Shown here: piece by piece, positions 8,481 to 13,834 of the stretch | Position numbering within the stretch: position 1 is the stretch's first letter | Layout: every line of letters starts with the position of its first letter | NCBI GenBank assembly: GCA_019420405.1 | Contig: JAHZHF010000028.1 | Coordinates: 1-19,838, forward strand | From: Clostridiales bacterium | GTDB lineage: Bacteria > Bacillota > Clostridia > Lachnospirales > Lachnospiraceae | Length of the DNA: 19,838 nt | Direction: 5' to 3' | Program-made: the position numbers and the translations under genes | The notes under the pieces: model-generated | What the model saw: only the letters and a program-made list of their open reading frames with translations | Databases searched by the model: none | Told to the model about the DNA's origin: nothing

Positions 8481-9212
8481 TCACTCGTTCCAGTTGTGAT
8501 AAACGTCCTGTACGTCGTCATCTTCTTCCAGAAGATCCAGTGTCTTCTGAATATTTTTGATATCTTCCTCGTCTGTCAGCTCTACATAAGTCTGGGGAAT
8601 CATCGTCACCTCAGCCTCGGCCATAACGATTCCTTCCTCTTCCAGTTTCAGACGAACCTCACTGAATGTATCGGGCGCTGTCAGGATCTCATAGCTCTCC
8701 TCATCCTCTACAAAATCCTCTGCTCCGGCGTCAAGCGCAAGCATCATCAGTTCATCCGCATCCATAGAGCAGTCCTCTTTCGCTACGAAGATCTGTCCCT
8801 TTTCGTCGAACATGAAGGAGACGCATCCCGGCGTTCCTACGTTTCCGCTTCCTTTTGTGAACGCATTTCTCACGTTGGAAGCAGTACGGTTCTTATTATC
8901 TGTCAGCGTCTTTACGATGATTGCCGTACCGTTCGGTCCGTATCCTTCATATGTAATGTGCTCGTAGTTGTCTCCCGAGCCCTCGCCTGCTGCTTTTTTA
9001 ATGTTTCTCTCGATGGTATCGTTCGGCATATTATTGGACTTCGCTTTCGCGATCACGTCTCTTAAACGGCTGTTGTTGGCCGGGTCCGGACCGCCGCCCT
9101 CTTTTACGGCAACCGCCAGCTCACGGCCGATCTTCGTAAAGATCTTTCCTTTTGCCGCATCGTTTTTCTCCTTTTTATGCTTGATATTGGCAAATTTTGA
9201 ATGTCCTGACAT
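8481..9212 (-). CDS. yebC: YebC/PmpR family regulator (TACO1-like)
   Basis: A 243-residue member of the YebC/TACO1 family. It begins with the hallmark MSGHSKFANIKHKKEKNDAA, followed by GKIFTKIGRELAVAVKEGG, and shows DTIERNIKKAAGEG and the YEGYGPNGTAIIV motif of the second domain. Proteins of this family have been described as DNA-binding regulators and as translation factors that help ribosomes at difficult stretches. The strictly acidic C-terminus (EEDDDVQDVYHNWNE) is normal for the family. The ribosome site AAGGAG is 10 bases before the ATG, and a sigma-A-like promoter is visible about 50 bases upstream. It is the first gene of a group with the CFI-box protein and metY. Confidence 0.95.
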   Translation of the reverse strand: MSGHSKFANIKHKKEKNDAAKGKIFTKIGRELAVAVKEGGGPDPANNSRLRDVIAKAKSNNMPNDTIERNIKKAAGEGSGDNYEHITYEGYGPNGTAIIVKTLTDNKNRTASNVRNAFTKGSGNVGTPGCVSFMFDEKGQIFVAKEDCSMDADELMMLALDAGAEDFVEDEESYEILTAPDTFSEVRLKLEEEGIVMAEAEVTMIPQTYVELTDEEDIKNIQKTLDLLEEDDDVQDVYHNWNE

Positions 9213-9260
9213 ATCTTAATATCTCCTTTTTCTACCGTAATTCTGGATAATCTCCTGACA

Positions 9261-9289
9261 ATTTTATCATTCTTTTAACTATCTGTAAA
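9261..9289 (-). promoter_or_regulatory. Sigma-A-type promoter of yebC group
   Basis: On the minus strand TTTACA (9284-9289) and TAAAAT (9261-9266) are separated by exactly 17 bases, and the predicted start leaves a leader of about 40 bases before yebC. It lies just past the repeat remnant that follows mazF, so yebC probably has its own transcript. Confidence 0.6.
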
Positions 9290-9305
9290 GAAGGCAGTGT
9301 CATGA

Positions 9306-9372
9306 GTGAACTGTTACCTGTTACACGCAGCGTTGTTACTGTTCACAGGAGCGCCATTCGTAAAACCGCACT
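9306..9372 (-). repeat. Decayed end fragment of the 160-bp structured repeat
   Basis: The 22 bases 9351-9372 are identical to the reverse complement of 13467-13488 (complete copy 1) and of the matching part of copy 2. They include the AATGGCGC and GTTTTAC arms. Next to it, 9335-9346 looks like a mutated terminal repeat (ACTGTTCA against ACAGTTCA). A second inverted terminal-like word, GTGAACTGTTAC, is at 9306-9317 and pairs with 9335-9346 apart from two mismatches. The rest of the element is missing: identity ends inside the mazF stop codon. Confidence 0.75.
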
Positions 9373-9718
9373 ATGTAGAAAGTTCCAGGCTCACCCTGAT
9401 TGCCTGGTCTACCTTGTGCATCATGGCCCCGTCAATATGGCACACATATTCTTTGAGCCTCTTTTTGTCGATCGTGCGGATCTGCTCCAGAAGGATCACC
9501 GAGTTTTTTACAATCCTGTAATCCCTTGTGCTGATTTCGATATGGGTCGGCAGCTTCGCCTTATTCATCCTGGATGTAACTGCCGCACAGATCACCGTAG
9601 GGCTGTGCCGGTTGCCCACATTGTTCTGAATGATCAGCACCGGGCGCACCCCGCCCTGTTCTGATCCGATCACCGGGCTTAAATCTGCATAATAAATATC
9701 TCCTCGTCTGATTACCAA
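9371..9718 (-). CDS. mazF: MazF/EndoA (PemK-like) mRNA interferase
   Basis: A sequence-specific endoribonuclease toxin of the MazF/EndoA family. With the TTG start at 9718 the protein is 115 residues, close to B. subtilis EndoA, and the key residues fall at EndoA-like positions: R25 in GSEQGGVRPVL and T48 in CAAVTS. A GGAG ribosome-like site lies 10 bases before that TTG. A GTG at 9727 in the same frame would add three residues but has the GGAG almost touching it. It follows alr, as in many Firmicutes, but the 148 bases between them hold no room for the usual antitoxin, only a hairpin. The last codon and stop are fused to a remnant of a dispersed repeat. Confidence 0.9.
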   Translation of the reverse strand: MVIRRGDIYYADLSPVIGSEQGGVRPVLIIQNNVGNRHSPTVICAAVTSRMNKAKLPTHIEISTRDYRIVKNSVILLEQIRTIDKKRLKEYVCHIDGAMMHKVDQAIRVSLELST

Positions 9719-9753
9719 TCCATCCACGCTCCGATTCTCATACTAATCATCCG

Positions 9754-9793
9754 GCACAGCGTACCCAAAAAATCATTTTCGGTACTGCTGTGC
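9754..9793 (-). other. Hairpin between alr and mazF
   Basis: GCACAGCGTACC (9754-9765) and GGTACTGCTGTGC (9781-9793) pair over 12 bases with one bulged T, around a 15-base A/T-rich loop. There is no T-run after the stem in either direction, so it is not a standard terminator. It lies where related operons carry the antitoxin gene. It could be an mRNA processing or protein-binding site that sets mazF expression; this is inference. Confidence 0.55.
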
Positions 9794-9866
9794 TGCATAC
9801 TTTAGTATTCCCCGTTTCATCGGATGTATTCAGCCGGATTCCGCCCGGTCAGTCAGAGAAATTTTC

Positions 9867-10997
9867 CTATTTTTTATACACGCGGGGGATGCGTTTGCCC
9901 AGACAGCAGACAAACTCATAGTTAAAGCGCCCGCTCAGCTCCGAGAGCTCTTCCACCGTGATCTCGTCGTCCCCGTCTGTTCCGACCAGAACGACCCGGT
10001 CCATGAACTTCGTCTCCGGAATGTCTGTCACGTCCACCATGAACTGATCCATGCAGACTCTTCCGAGAATCTTCGCACGCCTGCCGTGGATAAGCACCTC
10101 TCCTCTGTTTGAGAGGGATCTGGGGTAACCATCGCCATACCCTACGGGGATCGTGGCCACCCTCATCTTTCTGTCCGCTACAAAGGTGCCGCCATAGCTG
10201 ATGGAAGTCCCGGGCTCCACGTCCTTTACATATGTCACATGGCTGATCAGGGACAGCGCCCGCTTAAGCGGTACAGCTTCCTTGTGCACCTCATCGGAGG
10301 GGTAGAGTCCGTAGGTGGAAATCCCGGCCCTTGCCAGATCGTGTTTCATATCCGGAAAGTCGATAATTCCCGCACTGTTGTCACAGTCGAAATAGCGGAT
10401 CGGGATTCCCCGCCTTTCCATCTGCTCTTTCATCCACAGGAATTTTTCATGCTGCATTAATGTATAGGTTTTATCCGTCTCATCCGCTTTGGCAAAATGA
10501 GTGAACATCCCCTCCATACACACGTTCGGAAGGCGGCTGATCCGTTCGATGATGTCCACACTCTCATCGCTGACCGGGAATCCGATCCGCCCCATCCCGG
10601 TATCAACCTTAATATGGAAGCTGACAGTTTTCCCCTGCCGCGCTGCCTCCGCCGACATGCCCTCTGCCATCTCCTCTGTATAGACTGCCGGACGGATCTC
10701 TCTGCGTATCATTTCTTCATACTGGTCAGGGAATACGCATCCAAGTACAAGAACCGGTTTTTTAATCCCGTTCTCCCTGAGTGCAATCCCTTCTTCCAGA
10801 CACGCAACCGCATATCCCCATACATAGGGTACGCTTTCGAACATCTGCGCGATGGGTACGGCCCCGTGTCCGTATCCGTCAGTTTTGACGACAGCGATCA
10901 GACGGGCATCTTTCCCGATCCGGTTTTTCATCTGTTCCATATTATATGAGATGGCGCCGAGATCTATCTCTGCGCGCACTCTGTTATGCTGTTCCAT
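9867..10997 (-). CDS. alr: Alanine racemase
   Basis: A PLP enzyme that converts L-alanine to D-alanine for peptidoglycan. It has 376 residues, the family length. The PLP lysine is K38 in AVVKTDGYGHG, the second catalytic base is Y268 in TSISYGGTF, and IPVGYGDGYPRSLSNRG and GRVCMDQFMVDVTD are family signatures. The start ATG follows AGAGGAGAA. It lies 58 bases after nnr and 148 bases before mazF on the same strand; nnr-alr-mazF is a common order in Firmicutes. It is complete and unremarkable. Confidence 0.97.
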   Translation of the reverse strand: MEQHNRVRAEIDLGAISYNMEQMKNRIGKDARLIAVVKTDGYGHGAVPIAQMFESVPYVWGYAVACLEEGIALRENGIKKPVLVLGCVFPDQYEEMIRREIRPAVYTEEMAEGMSAEAARQGKTVSFHIKVDTGMGRIGFPVSDESVDIIERISRLPNVCMEGMFTHFAKADETDKTYTLMQHEKFLWMKEQMERRGIPIRYFDCDNSAGIIDFPDMKHDLARAGISTYGLYPSDEVHKEAVPLKRALSLISHVTYVKDVEPGTSISYGGTFVADRKMRVATIPVGYGDGYPRSLSNRGEVLIHGRRAKILGRVCMDQFMVDVTDIPETKFMDRVVLVGTDGDDEITVEELSELSGRFNYEFVCCLGKRIPRVYKK

Positions 10998-11055
10998 GAT
11001 TTTTTATTCTCCTCTGTTTCTCCACACATGATCCACTCTGATTCATGTGTTGTTT

Positions 11056-12570
11056 TCACGATTCTGACGCATCGCGCATACATGTTCCGAGCCCGGCGAT
11101 CAGATCCCGGGCCAGCACACTGTATCCTCCCTTTTCGTCCCGCGCTGCATCGCCTGCACAGGCGTGGAGGAATACGCCAAGGGAAGCGCTGTCATAAGCA
11201 CTCATTCCCTGAGCCGCAAGTCCGGTGATCACGCCCGCCAGGACGTCCCCGGAACCCGCTTTGGCCATGGCGCTGTTTCCCGCCAGATTCACACAGACCG
11301 GGCGTCCGTCGGCCGCAGTCATCGTCCGGCTGTCTTTCAACACGCACACAGCCGGATACTCTCTCACGAAACTGCGGAGAAGCTCCTGGCGTCCCTCTGC
11401 AATTTCACTCACGCTCTCCCCGGTCAGTCTTGACATTTCCATCATATGAGGCGTCAGGATCACCGGTTCTCTCCCGCCTGACAGCGCCCGCAGAAGATCC
11501 ATATGTCCGCTTAAAAGGTTGAGGCCGTCTGCGTCAATAATACATGGTTTCTCACAATCTTTAAGAGCCCTCAGGGTATTGACGAGGAGCTGTTCCGACA
11601 CCTCACTCTTCCCCAGCCCGCATCCGATGCAGATCACGTCCGCCCAGTCAAGAAGCTGCTGATGCTTTTCTTCATCATAATCCTCATAACAGGATATAAT
11701 CGCTTCCGGAAGTGTCTGCTGCAAAACCGTCCGGTTTTCCTCAGCCGTATAGATCTGCACCAGCCCGGCTCCCACAGCGTAGGCCGCCCAGGCTGACAGA
11801 CAGGACGCCCCCGCCATGCCTCCGCATCCTGTAATCATAAGCACTTTTCCGTAGGTACCTTTGTGGGAATCCGGCCAGCGCACAGGAAGAAGGGCGGAAA
11901 GGTCTTCCCGGTCATACGTGATGCAGACCCGGCTGTCACTTTCAAAATAGTCCGGACTGATACCGATGGATACCGGAACTGTCTCCCCTGCGAAGTTCTT
12001 CCCCGGATAGAGCTCGCATCCCAGCTTCACACACGCCATGCAGACCGTCAGCTCCGCCCGGAACGCAATTCCCAATACCCTTCCGGTCCGCGCGCACACT
12101 CCGGACGGGATGTCAATCGCAGCTTTTCTTCCCGGCTGTTCGTTCATCCACTCAATTACCTTCCGGTATCTCCCCTCGATCTCCCGGCTCAGTCCCACGC
12201 CGAATACAGCGTCGATAATACTAGTATATTCTCTCTCCGGAAATTCAGTGAATACAGAAATCCCCAGCCTCTCCGCCACCTGTTTCTGGAGTGCGCACTC
12301 TCCGCTTAAGGAAGACTCACTCCCGGCAAAGAGGATCTCCGGCCGCATTCCTTTCTCCCGAAGGAGTCTGGCAATGGCGAATCCGTCTCCTCCGTTATTT
12401 CCGCTTCCGCACACAATGAGCGCCCGGGAGAGGTCGAATCCTCTCTTCTCCATCTCGTCCACAGAGGAGAGCGCCGCCCGTTCCATCAGCACGAGGGATG
12501 GGATTCCCAGCTCCTGAATTGTATACGCATCTGCTGCTTTCATCTGTGTTCCGTCAGGCAGATATCTCAT
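11056..12570 (-). CDS. nnr: Bifunctional NAD(P)HX epimerase / ADP-dependent dehydratase Nnr
   Basis: Repairs hydrated NADH and NADPH. The 504 residues are the fused two-domain form. The N-terminal YjeF_N epimerase domain (about 1-215) shows GIPSLVLMERA and GSGNNGGDG at 55-63. The C-terminal ribokinase-like dehydratase domain shows the start of the domain at HKGTYGKVLMITGCGGMAGA, TPHMMEMSRL, and the catalytic AGSGDVLAGVITGL beginning at 438. The ATG is preceded by GGTGA at a suitable distance. It is upstream of alr on the same strand. Both domains look intact. It is 84 bases downstream of rex, separated by a GC-rich hairpin, so whether rex and nnr share a transcript is unclear. Confidence 0.96.
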   Translation of the reverse strand: MRYLPDGTQMKAADAYTIQELGIPSLVLMERAALSSVDEMEKRGFDLSRALIVCGSGNNGGDGFAIARLLREKGMRPEILFAGSESSLSGECALQKQVAERLGISVFTEFPEREYTSIIDAVFGVGLSREIEGRYRKVIEWMNEQPGRKAAIDIPSGVCARTGRVLGIAFRAELTVCMACVKLGCELYPGKNFAGETVPVSIGISPDYFESDSRVCITYDREDLSALLPVRWPDSHKGTYGKVLMITGCGGMAGASCLSAWAAYAVGAGLVQIYTAEENRTVLQQTLPEAIISCYEDYDEEKHQQLLDWADVICIGCGLGKSEVSEQLLVNTLRALKDCEKPCIIDADGLNLLSGHMDLLRALSGGREPVILTPHMMEMSRLTGESVSEIAEGRQELLRSFVREYPAVCVLKDSRTMTAADGRPVCVNLAGNSAMAKAGSGDVLAGVITGLAAQGMSAYDSASLGVFLHACAGDAARDEKGGYSVLARDLIAGLGTCMRDASES

Positions 12571-12604
12571 ATTCTGTCACCAGCCTTTCCATAAATCGCA
12601 ACAT

Positions 12605-12626
12605 ACCCCGCAGCAGGCTGCGGGGT
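12605..12626 (-). terminator. GC-rich hairpin after rex
   Basis: ACCCCGCAG (12605-12613) pairs perfectly with CTGCGGGGT (12618-12626) over a four-base loop. It lies 28 bases after the rex stop. Neither strand shows a clear T-run after it, so it may be a weak terminator, a pause site or an mRNA-stabilising stem rather than a full intrinsic terminator. Confidence 0.4.
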
Positions 12627-12654
12627 CGTCCTAAAACACGTTTTCCGTAACAAT

Positions 12655-13308
12655 TTAATTCTTTCTATTTTTGCGTCCCTCTTCACGCTGGTTGATATTG
12701 TAGGACAGCTTCATCAAACTGTCTGAAAGGTGCACACTCTCTATAATCACATCTTTTGGAAGGTTCAGATCCGTATGCGCAAAATTCCAGATCGCCTTGA
12801 TTCCGTTCTCCACCAGGATTTCGGAAACTTCCACTGCTTTTGACCGCGGGATCGTAAGCGCTGCGATCTCAATATCATTATTCTGGAGGAAATCCACCAG
12901 TTCGTCCATCATCCGCACCTGAATCCCGCGAATCGAAACGCCTTCCAGTCGGGGATTCACGTCGAACAGGCTTTTTAACACAAAACCGCTTCTCTCAAAC
13001 GATGCATAATTTGCGAGTGCCTGTCCCAGGTTGCCGGCTCCGATGATAATAAAATTATGCGTCTTGTCAAGTCCCAGAATTTTTCCGATTTCCGTGTAGA
13101 GATACTTGACATTATACCCATATCCCTGCTGCCCGAATCCGCCGAAATTGTTAAGATCCTGTCGAATCTGGGAGGCTGTAACATGCATCTTCTTACTCAG
13201 ATCATTCGAAGAAATCCGCTCTACTCCTGCCTCCAGAAGATCTCCCAAATACCTGTAGTACCTCGGAAGTCTCGAGATCACCGCCCGGGATATTTTTCTA
13301 TACTCCAT
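12655..13308 (-). CDS. rex: Redox-sensing transcriptional repressor Rex
   Basis: Rex binds DNA at low NADH/NAD and leaves when NADH rises, controlling fermentation and respiration genes. With the ATG at 13308 the protein is 217 residues: a winged-helix domain (about 1-80, SRLPRYYRYL at 12-21 and VTASQIRQDLNNFGGFGQQG) and a Rossmann domain with GAGNLG at 90-95 and the dinucleotide-binding acid in SLFDVNP (D116). The Arg-rich tail REEGRKNRKN is short and basic. The frame extends to an ATG at 13323 and a TTG at 13329, but these have no ribosome site; 13308 has GGTGAT just before it and matches the usual family start. A consensus promoter lies about 225 bases upstream, and a complete copy of a structured repeat sits in the leader. 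Confidence 0.95.
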   Translation of the reverse strand: MEYRKISRAVISRLPRYYRYLGDLLEAGVERISSNDLSKKMHVTASQIRQDLNNFGGFGQQGYGYNVKYLYTEIGKILGLDKTHNFIIIGAGNLGQALANYASFERSGFVLKSLFDVNPRLEGVSIRGIQVRMMDELVDFLQNNDIEIAALTIPRSKAVEVSEILVENGIKAIWNFAHTDLNLPKDVIIESVHLSDSLMKLSYNINQREEGRKNRKN

Positions 13309-13340
13309 CTGATCACCATCCATTGACAACTTATTTGTCG

Positions 13341-13502
13341 TAACAGTTCAGCCATCTGATATCAGGAGACGGATTTATGCTTGCATAAGAATACGGCGAC
13401 TGATAATCAGATGAGCTGAGCGCCTGTCAATGAGTAAAACAGCGGCGACAGCCATAATAAGCACGAAGTGCGGTTTTACGAATGGCGCGGGCTGAACTGT
13501 TA
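13341..13502 (+). repeat. Structured repeat, complete copy 1 (in rex leader)
   Basis: A 162-base element bounded by perfect 13-bp terminal inverted repeats, TAACAGTTCAGCC (13341-13353) and GGCTGAACTGTTA (13490-13502). Inside, CATCTGAT (13353-13360) pairs with ATCAGATG (13406-13413) and leads to an apical stem TATG-CTTG-CATA. A second arm is built from GCGCC/GGCGC and GTAAAAC/GTTTTAC and carries two short hairpins, including GCAC-GAA-GTGC (13461-13471). The whole therefore folds as a closed multibranch figure on either strand. The ends can be read as TA-ACAG...CTGT-TA, which would fit a TA target duplication. Confidence 0.85.
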
Positions 13503-13532
13503 CTATTTATCTTCTTTATTTTCGCCTTTCTT

Positions 13533-13561
13533 ATTATATAAAATAGTTAATATTATGTCAA
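13533..13561 (-). promoter_or_regulatory. Consensus sigma-A promoter of rex, with possible Rex box
   Basis: On the minus strand TTGACA (13556-13561) and TATAAT (13533-13538) are both perfect consensus hexamers with a 17-base spacer. Transcription would start near 13526 and run through repeat copy 1 into rex. The segment 13544-13561 (TTGACATAATATTAACTA) resembles the Rex operator pattern TTGTTAA-N4-TTAACAA in its right half (6 of 7) and less in its left half (4 of 7), so autoregulation is possible but weakly supported. Confidence 0.75.
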
Positions 13562-13568
13562 TTTTTAC

Positions 13569-13597
13569 TTTTTATTTACGATTGATTCCGTTATAAT
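13569..13597 (+). promoter_or_regulatory. Probable promoter of the ABC-F gene
   Basis: A perfect TATAAT at 13592-13597 faces the ABC-F gene. The -35 position with 17-base spacing is a weak TTTTTA (13569-13574). The predicted start (about 13604) falls only a few bases before repeat copy 2, giving a leader of about 230 bases. Confidence 0.5.
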
Positions 13598-13609
13598 ATG
13601 TTTTGCATT

Positions 13610-13769
13610 TAACAGTTCAGCCATCTGTCATCAGAGGGCAGAGCTATGCTTGCATAAGGCTCTGACGCCTGATGCACAGATGAGTTGAGCGCCCGTCTAT
13701 GAGTAAAACAGCGGCGCAGCCGCAGTAAGCGCGCAGTGCGGTTTTACGAATGGCGCGGGCTGAACTGTT
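13610..13769 (+). repeat. Structured repeat, complete copy 2 (in ABC-F leader)
   Basis: The second complete copy, in the same orientation as copy 1. The terminal words AACAGTTCAGCC (13611-13622) and GGCTGAACTGTT (13758-13769) are perfect inverted repeats; the flanking TA is kept on the left and changed to TG on the right. CATCTGT (13622-13628) pairs with ACAGATG (13676-13682), GAGC (13641-13644) with GCTC (13659-13662), GCGGC with GCCGC around 13711-13723, and GTAAAAC with GTTTTAC. Compared with copy 1 several pairs change on both sides together, which supports a maintained fold. Confidence 0.85.
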
Positions 13770-13779
13770 GCTGTAAAGC

Positions 13780-13807
13780 CAGCCATTTGTCATCAGGAGA
13801 CGAATTT
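13780..13807 (+). repeat. Truncated third copy of the repeat (head only)
   Basis: CAGCCATTTGTCATCAGGAG and the next eight bases match the beginning of copy 1 (13350-13377) with about four differences in 28 bases. It begins 10 bases after copy 2 ends and stops 14 bases before the AGGAGG of the ABC-F gene. The terminal repeat itself and all distal parts are missing. Confidence 0.65.
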
Positions 13808-13834
13808 CTTATAAATACTGAGAGGAGGACTGAC

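Noticed and set aside
9728..9866. Hidden antitoxin gene between alr and mazF
   Set aside because: The space is too short for a typical antitoxin of 80-90 residues and no open frame with a ribosome site was found on the minus strand.
12605..12626. Strong rho-independent terminator after rex
   Set aside because: The stem is good but no T-run follows in either direction; kept only as a low-confidence hairpin.
13699..13728. Upstream reading frame MSKTAAQPQ in the ABC-F leader
   Set aside because: It lies in repeat copy 2 and the frame is not kept in copy 1, and it has no clear ribosome site; a leader-peptide role is not supported.
13341..13769. CRISPR array or known riboswitch reading of the repeats
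   Set aside because: There are only two full copies of about 160 bases with no short direct-repeat/spacer pattern, and no known aptamer core was recognised.
13736..13834. N-terminal extension of the ABC-F reading frame by 33 residues
   Set aside because: It lies in the structured repeat and its truncated copy, has no ribosome site, and the ATG at 13835 has AGAGGAGG at ideal spacing and starts at the normal ABC-F beginning.
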